This document shows positions 50,101 through 58,334 of a stretch of 64,000 nucleotides of DNA, piece by piece. A program made the position numbers and the translations under genes. The stretch spans positions 9,708,501-9,772,500 of the forward strand of contig NZ_JADBEG010000001.1 in assembly GCF_014873755.1 (NCBI RefSeq). The letters run 5' to 3'. Numbering within the stretch: position 1 is the first letter of the stretch; the number at the start of each line of letters is the position of its first letter. The notes beneath the pieces are model-generated. The model had not been told where the DNA came from and did not search any database. It worked only from the letters and a program-made list of their open reading frames with translations. The stretch is from Amycolatopsis lexingtonensis. Its GTDB lineage: Bacteria > Actinomycetota > Actinomycetes > Mycobacteriales > Pseudonocardiaceae.

Positions 50101-51882
50101 TCACTGCCCCTCGCCGCACGTGATTTTCGGCTGCGGGTTGTAGTGGACCGTCCGGGTCGAGCGGCTGACCTCACGGCCGGTGGCGGCGTCCTTGAGCACG
50201 CGGGTGTCGGTCGTGGTGAACCCGGGCGCGCCGTTGGACGCGTGGCAGTTCTCCTTCGGGCCCGGCTTGGGCTGCGGGTCGCTCGGGTTCGAACGGCCGC
50301 CGGGGATCGACTCGACGGTGTAGCGCTTGGTGCCCCACAGCTTCACGGTGATCGACGTCGGCGACCAGATCGCCTGGATCGCGATGCCGGTCGGCGAGTC
50401 GTTGGTGAACTTGAGGTCGATCACGCTGGACCCGTTGGGGTTCTGGAACACCGTCGCCTCGCGCGCGGCGGGGTAGCGGCTGATGTAGTAGCTGTGCTCC
50501 TTGTGCCCCGCGTCCTTCATGCCCGCGAAGTAGGACGCGTTGTACAGCGTGGTCGCGAACTGCGAGATGCCGCCGCCGACCTCGCGGCCCGGGGCGCCGT
50601 CCTTGATCACGCCCGCCTCGACGTAGCCCTGCGCCTTGCCGCGCGGGCCGGTGAACCCGTTGAGGCTGAAGGTTTCCCCCGGCTTGACGATGGCGCCGTT
50701 CACCTTCTGCGCGACGACGCGGATGTTGGTGCCGGAGTCGGGCGCGAAGCTCCCGGTGGTGAACTCGCCGACGACCTCCTTCACGCCCAGCTGGTTCGCC
50801 TGCTCGGTCGTCACCTTGGCCGGCGCGTCCTTGTAGATCGCCGGCACCTCGCGGCCGTCGGTCTTCTTGAGGACGTCGGGCAGCGGCTTGAGGCTCGGGT
50901 CCCAGTCGATCGTCCGGCCGTCGGTGGAGGGGTCGACCGTGGGCTTGCCGCCCTCGAAGATGATGGTCGCCTCCTTGCCCTCCTTCTCGGTGGACTTCAG
51001 CTGCGGCCCGGCCGCTTCGACGATCTTGGCGTTGTCGATCTTCGGGTTCAGCCCGCCGCCCTCGGCCGGCTCGAACGTGATCGCCGCGGCGATGGCCTCC
51101 GGCTTCACGGTGGCGTTCTTGCCTTCGCCCTTGACCACCAGCGGGCCCGACACGGCGGGGCGCGCGAACTGGTCCAAAGCGGCCTGGACGCCTTCAGGGG
51201 TGGTGCGGACCGGCGTGCTCGTCACCGGCAGCGCGAGCGTCTCGCCACGCGCCCAGTGCTCGACGACGGCGGCGCTCGCGGCCGGCACGTCGAGCTTCTG
51301 CCCGGCCTTCGGCGGCACGGCGACCGGGTTCGCGCCCTCGAACTTCACGGTGCCTTCGACGGGATCGCGGTCGACCTGGCCGCGCAGCTGCTCCAGCGCG
51401 GTGGTGAGCTTGGCGTCCTCGGCGTGGCTGACGACGCCGACCTCGCGGTCGGAGAACAGCGACGCCAAGCGCGTGAACGGGTTCAGCGGCTGCTCGCCGG
51501 CCTGGTCGAGGGTTCGCGGCCAGTCGAGCTTCAGCCCGGCGAGGGTCGGTGACAGCGTGCTCTGGACGTCGCCGGCCGTCACGGCCAGCGGACGGGTGAG
51601 CCGCGGTTCGATCCGGCCGCGCAGCTCCTGCTCGGCGGCGGCGCGGTCCATCCCGCCGACGTCGACGCCGGCCACGGTCACCCCGCGCGGCACGCTGCCC
51701 TGGCTGACCAGCAGGTCGACGCCGTAGGCGACGACGAGGAAACCGAACACCCCGCCCGCGATCCAGCCGGCTTTGCGCAGGTTGCGCTGCTTCGGGGGCG
51801 TGGCTTCCGGCTCGGGCCGGACGACCGGAAGGACGTCCGTCTGCTCACCGTGTGACTCGGGCCAGCGCGGTTCGTACGGCAA
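50101..51882 (-). CDS. VanW family membrane-anchored envelope protein
   Basis: Cell-envelope protein of 593 residues. A short Pro-rich cytoplasmic tail is followed by one membrane helix (about residues 38-58, GWIAGGVFGFLVVAYGVDLL), repeated peptidoglycan-binding-4-type domains (RGVTVAGVDVGGMDRAAAEQ opens the first) and a VanW domain near the C-terminus (NGAIVKPGETFSLN, GREVGGGISQFATTLYNASY, HSYYISRYPAAREAT). VanW proteins accompany vancomycin-resistance clusters and are common in actinobacteria, but their activity is not settled. The TTG start follows GGTGGAG. It is monocistronic. Confidence 0.9.
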   Translation of the reverse strand: MPYEPRWPESHGEQTDVLPVVRPEPEATPPKQRNLRKAGWIAGGVFGFLVVAYGVDLLVSQGSVPRGVTVAGVDVGGMDRAAAEQELRGRIEPRLTRPLAVTAGDVQSTLSPTLAGLKLDWPRTLDQAGEQPLNPFTRLASLFSDREVGVVSHAEDAKLTTALEQLRGQVDRDPVEGTVKFEGANPVAVPPKAGQKLDVPAASAAVVEHWARGETLALPVTSTPVRTTPEGVQAALDQFARPAVSGPLVVKGEGKNATVKPEAIAAAITFEPAEGGGLNPKIDNAKIVEAAGPQLKSTEKEGKEATIIFEGGKPTVDPSTDGRTIDWDPSLKPLPDVLKKTDGREVPAIYKDAPAKVTTEQANQLGVKEVVGEFTTGSFAPDSGTNIRVVAQKVNGAIVKPGETFSLNGFTGPRGKAQGYVEAGVIKDGAPGREVGGGISQFATTLYNASYFAGMKDAGHKEHSYYISRYPAAREATVFQNPNGSSVIDLKFTNDSPTGIAIQAIWSPTSITVKLWGTKRYTVESIPGGRSNPSDPQPKPGPKENCHASNGAPGFTTTDTRVLKDAATGREVSRSTRTVHYNPQPKITCGEGQ

Positions 51883-51985
51883 CTCTCCACCCCTTCAACG
51901 CGGCACCGGATCGCGCCGGTGACGGGCTCAGCGTACGGGGCACCCGGACAAGCCGTACGACTCGCCCTAACGGGGGATGAACCGG

Positions 51986-53698
51986 TCACCGCGCGTCGGG
52001 TTCGGGGTTGTGGCCGGCCCGCGCCAGGAAGTCGAAGTCGCAGCCTTCGTCCGCCTGGGTGATGTGTTCGCTGTAGAGCGCGCCGTAGCCGCGTTCGAAC
52101 CGCGGTGCCGGCGGTGTCCACTCCGCACGGCGCCGGTCCAGCTCCTCATCGGACACTTCGAGCCGCAGGACGCGCGCGGGAACGTCCAGGGTGATCAGGT
52201 CGCCGTCGCGGACCAGCGCGAGCGGGCCGCCCACGTGCGACTCCGGGGCGACGTGCAGCACGCAGGCGCCGTAGCTGGTGCCGCTCATCCGCGCGTCCGA
52301 AATCCGGACCATGTCGCGCACCCCGGCCGCGAGCAGGTGCTTCGGGATCGGCAGCATGCCGTACTCGGGCATGCCGGGGCCGCCGAGCGGACCCGAACCG
52401 CGCAGGACGAGCACGGCGTCCGCGGTGATCGCCGGGTCGTCGATCCGCTTCTTGAGATCGGCGTAGTTCTCGAACACCACGGCCGGGCCGGTGTGCGTGA
52501 GCAGGTGCGGCTCGGCCGCGATGTGCTTGATGACCGCACCCGACGGCGCCAGGTTGCCGTGCAGCACCGCGACCCCGCCTTCGGCCGCCACCGGGTTGTC
52601 CCGCGGCCGGATGACGTCGTCGTTGTGCACCTGCGCGGCGGCGAGGTTCTCGCCGAGCGTGCGGCCGGTGACGGTGGGACGGTCGGGGTGCAGCAGGTCG
52701 GTCAGCCGCGAGAGCAGGCCGGGCAGGCCGCCCGCGTAGTAGAAGTCCTCCATCAGCCAGTCGCCGCCGGGGCGGATGTTCGCCAGCACCGGCACGCGCC
52801 GCGCGATCGCGTCGAAGTCGGCCAGCGACACCGGGATCCCGCTGCGCCCGGCCATCGCGATCAGGTGGATCACGGCGTTGGTCGAGCCGCCCAGCGCCAG
52901 CACCGTGGTGATCGCGTCGGCGTAGGCGCGCTTGTCCAGCACCTGCGTGAGGGTCAGGTCCTCCCAGACCATGCCGACGATCCGCGCGCCGCTCGCCGCG
53001 GCCATCCGGTGGTGCGCCGAGTCGACGGCGGGGATCGACGCGGCGCCCGGCAGCGTCACGCCGAGCACCTCCGCGGCCGACGTCATCGTCGACGCCGTCC
53101 CCATCGTCATGCAGTGGCCCGGCGACCGCGCGAGACCACGCTCCAGTTCGGACATTTCGGCGTCGCCGATCAGCCCGGCGCGCTTGTCGTCCCAGTACTT
53201 CCACATGTCCGTGCCGCTGCCGAGGACCTCGTCGCGCCAGTGCCCGCGCAGCATCGGCCCGGCGGGCACGAAGATCGCGGGCAGCCCGGCGCTCGCCGCG
53301 CCCATCAGCAACGCCGGCGTCGTCTTGTCGCAGCCGCCCATCAGGACGGCGCCGTCGATCGGGTAGGACCGCAGGATCTCCTCGGTCTCCATGGCGAGGA
53401 GGTTGCGGTAGAGCATCGGCGTCGGCTTCTGGTACGTCTCCGACAGCGTCGCGACCGGGAACTCGAGCGGGAAGCCGCCGGCCTGCCAGACGCCGCGCTT
53501 GACCTGCTCGGCGCGCTCGCGCAGGTGCATGTGGCAGGGGTTGATGTCCGACCAGGTGTTGAGGATGCCGATGACCGGCTTGCCGAGGTGCTCTTCCGGG
53601 TTGTACCCCAGCTGGCGGCTGCGGGCGCGGTGGCTGAAATCGCGCAGTTCGCCGCCGCCGAACCAGCGGTGGCTGCGGAGTTCCTCGGGCGTCTTCAT
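51986..53698 (-). CDS. IlvD/Edd family dehydratase, probable sugar-acid dehydratase
   Basis: Fe-S dehydratase of 570 residues. It opens MKTPEELRSHRWFGGGELRD, which resembles the L-arabonate/D-xylonate dehydratase branch more than IlvD. Cluster cysteines are in NPCHMHL, MGGCDKTTPALLMG and GHCMTMGTAST; the metal and substrate region includes PGMPEYGM and SDARMSGTSYGACVLHVAPE. It likely dehydrates an aldonic acid to its 2-keto-3-deoxy form. The ATG at 53698 is preferred over one 60 bp upstream that would overlap the divergent promoter; CATACT lies 7 nt before it. A FadR-type GntR gene is divergent, 77 bp away, and is the likely regulator. Confidence 0.9.
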   Translation of the reverse strand: MKTPEELRSHRWFGGGELRDFSHRARSRQLGYNPEEHLGKPVIGILNTWSDINPCHMHLRERAEQVKRGVWQAGGFPLEFPVATLSETYQKPTPMLYRNLLAMETEEILRSYPIDGAVLMGGCDKTTPALLMGAASAGLPAIFVPAGPMLRGHWRDEVLGSGTDMWKYWDDKRAGLIGDAEMSELERGLARSPGHCMTMGTASTMTSAAEVLGVTLPGAASIPAVDSAHHRMAAASGARIVGMVWEDLTLTQVLDKRAYADAITTVLALGGSTNAVIHLIAMAGRSGIPVSLADFDAIARRVPVLANIRPGGDWLMEDFYYAGGLPGLLSRLTDLLHPDRPTVTGRTLGENLAAAQVHNDDVIRPRDNPVAAEGGVAVLHGNLAPSGAVIKHIAAEPHLLTHTGPAVVFENYADLKKRIDDPAITADAVLVLRGSGPLGGPGMPEYGMLPIPKHLLAAGVRDMVRISDARMSGTSYGACVLHVAPESHVGGPLALVRDGDLITLDVPARVLRLEVSDEELDRRRAEWTPPAPRFERGYGALYSEHITQADEGCDFDFLARAGHNPEPDAR

Positions 53699-53775
53699 GC
53701 GATCCAGTATGGCATCTGATATATGATCTCGCGGGCCTGGTTGAATGGGGGCCGACACCAGCGAGGGAGTGCGCC

Positions 53776-54429
53776 ATGACCGGGACGTTCAGCTTGCCGG
53801 CCTCGCGGACCGAAGTGGTCCTGGAGGAGATCCGGCGCGGCATCCTCACTCGCGAGCTGGTGCCCGGCCAGCCGCTGGTCGAAGCGGAGCTGGCCGCGCG
53901 CCTCGGCGTGTCCAAGACGCCGGTCCGCGAAGCGCTCAAGGTGCTCTCCAACTCCGGCCTGGTGACCTTCAGCCCGTACAAGGGCGCTTCCGTGGTCACG
54001 GTCGACGCCGAGCTGGCGAAGTCGGTCTACGACGTCCGGACGGTGCTCGAGCCGGAAGCCGTCCGGCGGACCGTGCAGCAACGCGACCCGGCCCTGCTCG
54101 AAGACGCGGCCGAGGCGCTGAAGGAGGCGTCGGCGGCGATCGCGGACAAGGACCAGGCCGCGCTCAGCCTGCTGAACCGCCGGTTCCACCGCGCCCTCTA
54201 CCGCGGCTGCGGCAACCCGCTCATGGTCAGCATCCTCGACGACCTCAAGGACCGCGCGGCGCTGATCAGCGTCGTCGGCTGGGAAGCCAACCCCAGCTGG
54301 AAGAAGGAGTGGAACGAGCACAAGGCGGTGCTCGCGGCGGCCAAGAAGGGCGACGCCGACGGCGCCGCGGCCCTGCTGCGCGACCACATCGGCGGGTTCC
54401 TGGAACGGGTGCTCAAGGCCATCGGATGA
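53776..54429 (+). CDS. GntR family regulator (FadR/FCD type)
   Basis: Regulator of 217 residues. The winged helix spans about residues 10-75 (LVPGQPLVEAELAARLGVSK then TPVREALKVLSNSGLV), and an FCD ligand domain follows with the Asp/His metal or acid-binding pattern (YDVRTVLEPEAVRR, NRRFHRALYRG, WNEHKAVLAA). FCD regulators respond to organic or sugar acids. Divergent from the sugar-acid dehydratase, it probably represses that gene; an AT-rich patch at 53713-53727 (ATCTGATATATGAT) stands out in the gap as a candidate site. Its stop overlaps the next gene by 4 bp. Confidence 0.93.
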   Translation: MTGTFSLPASRTEVVLEEIRRGILTRELVPGQPLVEAELAARLGVSKTPVREALKVLSNSGLVTFSPYKGASVVTVDAELAKSVYDVRTVLEPEAVRRTVQQRDPALLEDAAEALKEASAAIADKDQAALSLLNRRFHRALYRGCGNPLMVSILDDLKDRAALISVVGWEANPSWKKEWNEHKAVLAAAKKGDADGAAALLRDHIGGFLERVLKAIG

Positions 54430-54929
54430 GGCTCCTGCTGATCTCCGACACCCACCTGCCGGCCCGCGCCCGCGAGCTGCCCGCGCAGGTGTGGGACGAG
54501 GTCGCGGCCGCGGACGTCGTCGTGCACGCGGGCGACTGGGTCGAGGTCGCCTTGCTCGACGAGCTGGAAGCGCGCAGCGAGCGGCTGATCGGCGTCTACG
54601 GCAACAACGACGGCGCCGACCTGCGGGCACGGCTCCCCGAGATCGCCCGCGCGGACCTCGGCGGCGTGCGTTTCGCCGTGATCCACGAGACCGGCTCGAA
54701 GCAGGGCCGTGAGCAGCGGTGCGCCGCGCAGTTCCCGGACACGGACGTGCTCGTCTTCGGCCACAGCCACATCCCGTGGGACACGGTGGCGCCGTCCGGC
54801 CTGCGGCTGCTCAACCCCGGTTCGCCGACCGACCGGCGCCGCCAGCCGTTCTGCACGTACCAGACCGCGCGCGTCGAGAACGGCGCGCTGGTGGATGTCG
54901 AGCTGCATCAACTGCCTCCGAGGGGGTAG
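54426..54929 (+). CDS. Metallophosphoesterase (YfcE/MJ0936 type)
   Basis: Dimetal phosphodiesterase of 167 residues. Its motifs are ordered as in the family: LISDTHLP (residues 5-12), VVHAGDWVE (32-40), GVYGNNDGADLR, then IHETGSKQGRE and VFGHSHIPWD near the C-terminus, giving the Asp/His/Asn ligand set. Relatives cleave cyclic or linear nucleotide diesters. The ATG overlaps the stop of the GntR gene (ATGA), so it is translated with the regulator. Physiological substrate unknown. Confidence 0.93.
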   Translation: MRLLLISDTHLPARARELPAQVWDEVAAADVVVHAGDWVEVALLDELEARSERLIGVYGNNDGADLRARLPEIARADLGGVRFAVIHETGSKQGREQRCAAQFPDTDVLVFGHSHIPWDTVAPSGLRLLNPGSPTDRRRQPFCTYQTARVENGALVDVELHQLPPRG

Positions 54930-54938
54930 ACAGGTCCC

Positions 54939-55925
54939 ATGGATCCGGCATGGGCCTTGCGGGAGATCGCGTTCCAGCTCGAACGCGCGGGGGAACCGAC
55001 CTACCGCGTCCGGGCGTTCCGGAACGCGGCCGCGACCGTCGACAAGACCGACGCTGCGCAGCTGGCCTCGATGGCGGAGAACGGCACGCTGACCTCGCTG
55101 CCCGGCATCGGGAAGGCGACCGCCGGGGTCATCGAGGACGCGCTGGCCGGGCGCGATCCGGCGTACCGCGCCAAGCTCGTCGAGAAGAAGCTGCCGGACG
55201 GCGAGCCGCTGCGGTCGGCGCTGCGCGGGGACTGCCACACCCATTCGGACTGGTCGGACGGCGGCAGCTCGATCGGTGACATGGCCGTCGCCGGGCGGGA
55301 CCTCGGCCACGAGTGGATGGTGCTGACCGACCACTCGCCGCGGCTGACCGTCGCGAACGGGCTCTCACCGGACCGGCTGCGGACGCAGATGCAGATCGTC
55401 GCCAAGGCCAACGAGCTGATGGCGCCGTTCCGGCTGCTGCACGGCATCGAGGTCGACATCCTCGACGACGGGTCCCTCGACCAGGAGGACGAACTGCTGG
55501 GGCAGCTCGACTTCGTCGTCGCGAGCGTGCACTCGAAGCTGAAGATGCCGGCGAAGGACATGACCCGACGGATGGTCGCGGCGGTCCGGAACCCGCGCAC
55601 GCGGGTGCTCGGGCACTGCACCGGCCGGCTGGTCGTCGGCCGCGGCCGTCCCGAGTCGGAGTTCGACGCCGAAGCCGTGTTCACCGCGTGCCGCGAGAAC
55701 GGCGTCGCGGTCGAAATCAACTCGCGGCCGGAGCGGCTCGACCCGCCGATGCGCCTGCTGCGGCTGGCCGCGGAGCTCGGCTGCGACTTCACCATCGACA
55801 GCGACGCGCACGCGCCGGGCCAGCTCGACTGGCTGGGCTACGGCTGCGAGCGGGCGATCAAGGCGGGCATCGGCCCCGAGCGGATCCTCAACACCCGCAC
55901 GGCCGACGAGCTGGTCAGCCGCTGA
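54939..55925 (+). CDS. PHP domain protein with HhH N-terminus (PolX-like, lacking polymerase domain)
   Basis: Protein of 328 residues combining an N-terminal helix-hairpin-helix segment (about residues 1-80, with TSLPGIGKATAGVIEDAL) as in family X DNA polymerases and a C-terminal PHP phosphoesterase domain with DCHTHSDWSDGG, LTDHSPRL, HGIEVDILDDG and DSDAHAPGQ metal motifs. Bacterial PolX carries a PHP domain after the polymerase; here the polymerase part is missing, so it may be a stand-alone AP-endonuclease or phosphatase subunit for repair. GAGGGGG precedes the ATG. The last 11 bp overlap the convergent transpeptidase gene. Confidence 0.9.
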   Translation: MDPAWALREIAFQLERAGEPTYRVRAFRNAAATVDKTDAAQLASMAENGTLTSLPGIGKATAGVIEDALAGRDPAYRAKLVEKKLPDGEPLRSALRGDCHTHSDWSDGGSSIGDMAVAGRDLGHEWMVLTDHSPRLTVANGLSPDRLRTQMQIVAKANELMAPFRLLHGIEVDILDDGSLDQEDELLGQLDFVVASVHSKLKMPAKDMTRRMVAAVRNPRTRVLGHCTGRLVVGRGRPESEFDAEAVFTACRENGVAVEINSRPERLDPPMRLLRLAAELGCDFTIDSDAHAPGQLDWLGYGCERAIKAGIGPERILNTRTADELVSR

Positions 55926-56550
55926 TCTCGATGACCGGGTGCCGCGCCGGGTCGAGCCACCGCAGGAGCTCCGCCAGGTCCGCGCCGGCGATCGCGACGC
56001 AGCCCGCGGTCGGCTTCCCGTCGGTGACGTGCAGGAAGAACGCCGAGCCCGCGCCCGGCACGACCGGCGAGCGGTTGTAGTCGATGACGACGGCGTTGGC
56101 GTAGACCGGGCCCGCCTTGCCGAGGTTCTCGCCGGCGGCCTCGTCGAACGGGCACCTGCCGGGCGCGCACGCGAAGTGCGTGTTGTAGTGCGGGGAAGCG
56201 ACGTCGGAAACCCACCAGTCCGAGGTGGTGACCTCACGGTAGGGCAGCCGGGTTTCGGCCGGTTCGGTGCCGAACGCCTCGGTGAGCGGCCAGACGCCGG
56301 CCGGCGTGCGAGACGTCGACTCGCTCGCCTGCCCGACGCCGTTCTTCCCGACGTGCGCGGGCACCGGCCCGTAGGCCTTCGTCCACTCGCTCCCGGTGCG
56401 CTGCCACGCCGTGAGCACGGCGGTGGTCGCACCCGGCGAGCCGGCGCGGACGGTGATCCGCTGCTCGGGCCCCGGCTGCTCCGGAGTGCCCGCGCCGCTG
56501 GTCAGCAGCGCGGCCGCGGCCAGCGTGACACCGAAGGATCTCCTGCGCAT
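55915..56550 (-). CDS. L,D-transpeptidase-like YkuD family exported protein
   Basis: Exported protein of 211 residues with a signal peptide (RRRSFGVTLAAAALLTSGAG) and a catalytic L,D-transpeptidase core. His174 and Cys184 form the active site (HVTDGKPTAGCVAI), with R/N-rich approach VVIDYNRSPVVPG. It belongs to the YkuD-like group with domain start TAVLTAWQRTG, found in actinomycetes in place of penicillin-binding proteins for 3-3 cross-links or lipoprotein anchoring. TAGGCT ends 7 nt before the ATG without a ribosome binding site. It overlaps the convergent PHP gene by 11 bp. Confidence 0.9.
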   Translation of the reverse strand: MRRRSFGVTLAAAALLTSGAGTPEQPGPEQRITVRAGSPGATTAVLTAWQRTGSEWTKAYGPVPAHVGKNGVGQASESTSRTPAGVWPLTEAFGTEPAETRLPYREVTTSDWWVSDVASPHYNTHFACAPGRCPFDEAAGENLGKAGPVYANAVVIDYNRSPVVPGAGSAFFLHVTDGKPTAGCVAIAGADLAELLRWLDPARHPVIEISG

Positions 56551-56557
56551 ACCGGAG

Positions 56558-56563
56558 AGCCTA
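56558..56563 (-). promoter_or_regulatory. -10 element TAGGCT, leaderless transpeptidase gene
   Basis: TAGGCT ends 7 nt before the ATG, in the 39-bp gap after the chitosanase gene on the same strand. Confidence 0.45.
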
Positions 56564-56589
56564 ACGGTGCCACGCGGGCCGCGCCGGGC

Positions 56590-57429
56590 TCAGTTGATGG
56601 TGTAGGAGTCGCCGTAGACCTTCCACTTCAGCGGCGTGTGCAGGTCGAAGTTGCCCGCGTTGAGGAACACCAGCTGCTCGGTGTCGACGCGCGAGGTGTC
56701 GGCGTGCGCCTCTTCCTGCTTCATGATCACCTTGCGGGCGGCGAAGAACGCCTTGAGGTACGTCGCCTCGTCGCCGCCCTGCGCCGGGGTCTTCGCCTTC
56801 TTCATCGCGGCCTTGCGGATGCCGCCGAAGCTGTCGGAGCTGTCGCCGGGGCCGTGCATGACGATGGCGTCGTAGTAGGCGAACTGGCCGAGGTTGCTGA
56901 GGCCGTCGGACTTCCCCTGGCTCACGGCGGGGTTGAAGTAGACGCGGTCGCGCTCGTTGTTCTGCGCGGTCTGGAACGCGCTGGTGGCCGCGGCCTGCTT
57001 CCACGCGCTCTCAAAGGCCGAGCCGAGCCCGCTGTGCGAGTCGGTGCCGTTCACCTTGCGCAGCGCGGGAAGGAACTTCGCGAGCGGGTTGTCCGGCACG
57101 GAATTCGTGTAGGCCTCGACGAGTTCGAGCATGTCACCGGTGCCGGAGCAGAACCCGATGATGCCGGCGGTGTACCCGCGGCCGTCGCCGATGTCCTCGA
57201 TGTACTTGTACTGCGCTTTCCAGTCCAGCGACGAGTTTTCCGCGCTGGAGACCAGCTTCATCGCGATCTCCTTCTTCGCCGGCGCCGACAGGTCACCGAC
57301 GGCGCGGGCGGTCGCGCTGGTCAAGTTGGTCGTTTCGTTCGCGGCGATCGCGGGAGTGGTGATCACGAGGGCGGCCACGGAGGCCGCGCCGAGCGCGCCG
57401 ACGAGAACCGGCCGCAACTTCTTGCTCAT
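56590..57429 (-). CDS. Secreted chitosanase, GH46
   Basis: Exported endo-chitosanase (279 residues) of glycoside hydrolase family 46, cutting partly deacetylated chitosan. A signal peptide ends near PAIAANE. The catalytic pair is Glu64 (LVSSAENSSLDW) and Asp82 (DIGDGRGYTAG), matching Glu22 and Asp40 of the Streptomyces N174 enzyme; the rest of the fold (YNPAVSQ-type region, HTPLKWKVYGDSYTIN end) is complete. GGAAAGGG precedes the ATG at some distance. Upstream lie TACCGT and TTGTGA promoter elements with an 18-nt spacer and an inverted repeat, so expression is probably substrate-regulated. Confidence 0.95.
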   Translation of the reverse strand: MSKKLRPVLVGALGAASVAALVITTPAIAANETTNLTSATARAVGDLSAPAKKEIAMKLVSSAENSSLDWKAQYKYIEDIGDGRGYTAGIIGFCSGTGDMLELVEAYTNSVPDNPLAKFLPALRKVNGTDSHSGLGSAFESAWKQAAATSAFQTAQNNERDRVYFNPAVSQGKSDGLSNLGQFAYYDAIVMHGPGDSSDSFGGIRKAAMKKAKTPAQGGDEATYLKAFFAARKVIMKQEEAHADTSRVDTEQLVFLNAGNFDLHTPLKWKVYGDSYTIN

Positions 57430-57486
57430 GGGAGGGAAACCCTTTCCGCGGGGTACGGGTGGTGGGTGGAGCTGCGGCGTAGCGAC

Positions 57487-57545
57487 ACGGTAGCGAAGAG
57501 TCAGCGGGGTTCACAAGAGGCGGAATTCGTTCATGTTCGTGAACG
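57487..57545 (-). promoter_or_regulatory. Chitosanase promoter and candidate operator
   Basis: Minus strand: -35 TTGTGA (57511-57516) and -10 TACCGT (57487-57492), 18-nt spacer. Immediately upstream lies the inverted repeat CGTTCA-6 nt-TGAACG (57528-57545), placed for an activator or repressor of chitosanase expression. Confidence 0.6.
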
Positions 57546-57590
57546 GTCCAGACCATCGGGAGGGGTCCGCAAAGGACGGTGTCCCGCGGT

Positions 57591-57643
57591 GTCTTGAATG
57601 ACTCATTCAAGACCTCCGAAGACCTGAATGAGTCATTCAAGAC
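57591..57643. repeat. Paired palindromes, family A copy 3
   Basis: TGAATGACTCATTCA (57595-57609, extended to a perfect 23-bp palindrome with GTCT and AGAC) and TGAATGAGTCATTCA (57625-57639), 30 bp apart, as in the other two copies. Located after the TetR gene, upstream of the chitosanase promoter; same-strand terminator function is likely. Confidence 0.88.
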
Positions 57644-57677
57644 GTCGGCGAAGCCGTCGCCGCGGGCGGAAACGCGG

Positions 57678-58268
57678 TCAGCGAACCCCGGCGAAAAGCC
57701 TGATCACGTCCGGCAGCACGCTCACCGGGATCGTCGGGTCGATCGCCCGCTGCACGCCCAAGCCGATGCCCAGACTGAGCAACGCCGTCGCGGCATCGTC
57801 AGCGGACATCGGGAGCGTGATCCCGAAGCGCTCGGCATACCCCGTCAACAGGCCGGCGATGGTCTCGCGGATCGCCTTGTCCCGCGCGGCCAGCTCGGCC
57901 CGCACGTGCGGATCGCGGCGGGCGTTGGTGGCGAACTCGACCTCCAGTGCCGTCCACGCCTCGTCGCCGATGCTGCGTTCGGCCCACGCCTGGAACGCCG
58001 TGAGCAGCCCTTCCATCCCCTCCGCACCGGCCAGCGCTTCGGCGACCAGTGCGACCTGCTCGTCGTGGATCCGGTCGAGCACCGCGAGGCAGAGCTCGTC
58101 CTTGCTGCGGAAGTTCGAGTACACCGCGCCCTTCGAGTAGCCGGCCTCGTCCGCGACCTTCTCCAGCGACGTCACCGAGTAGCCGTCGCGCAGGAAGAGC
58201 TGCTTGGCGGTGTCGATCAGCTGCTGCCGGGTGCGCGCCTGGCTTTCCGCGCGGGTGAGTCGGGCCAT
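57678..58268 (-). CDS. TetR family repressor of the monooxygenase operon
   Basis: TetR-type regulator of 196 residues. The helix-turn-helix is at about residues 15-60 (SVTSLEKVADEAGYSKGAVYSNF), with a C-terminal ligand domain like those of AefR or other hydrophobic-ligand sensors. It is divergent from a Baeyer-Villiger-type monooxygenase and SDR, with a perfect 16-bp palindrome between the two promoters, so it is the likely repressor of both. TAGAGT ends 6 nt before the ATG with no ribosome binding site. Confidence 0.93.
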   Translation of the reverse strand: MARLTRAESQARTRQQLIDTAKQLFLRDGYSVTSLEKVADEAGYSKGAVYSNFRSKDELCLAVLDRIHDEQVALVAEALAGAEGMEGLLTAFQAWAERSIGDEAWTALEVEFATNARRDPHVRAELAARDKAIRETIAGLLTGYAERFGITLPMSADDAATALLSLGIGLGVQRAIDPTIPVSVLPDVIRLFAGVR

Positions 58269-58274
58269 GCGTGC

Positions 58275-58280
58275 ACTCTA
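58275..58280 (-). promoter_or_regulatory. -10 element TAGAGT, leaderless tetR
   Basis: TAGAGT ends 6 nt before the tetR ATG; no ribosome binding site. Confidence 0.5.
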
Positions 58281-58305
58281 GCGAGGTCCGGAATCGGGGT
58301 ACCGT

Positions 58306-58321
58306 CAGTATCGAGATACTG
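58306..58321. promoter_or_regulatory. TetR operator upstream of the monooxygenase
   Basis: CAGTATC-GA-GATACTG, a 16-bp palindrome with perfect 7-bp arms, ends one base before the monooxygenase -10 element, so occupancy would block the promoter. Confidence 0.75.
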
Positions 58322-58322
58322 T

Positions 58323-58328
58323 TAGTCT
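58323..58328 (+). promoter_or_regulatory. -10 element TAGTCT, leaderless monooxygenase mRNA
   Basis: TAGTCT ends 6 nt before the ATG; no ribosome binding site is seen. Confidence 0.5.
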
Positions 58329-58334
58329 CCGAAA

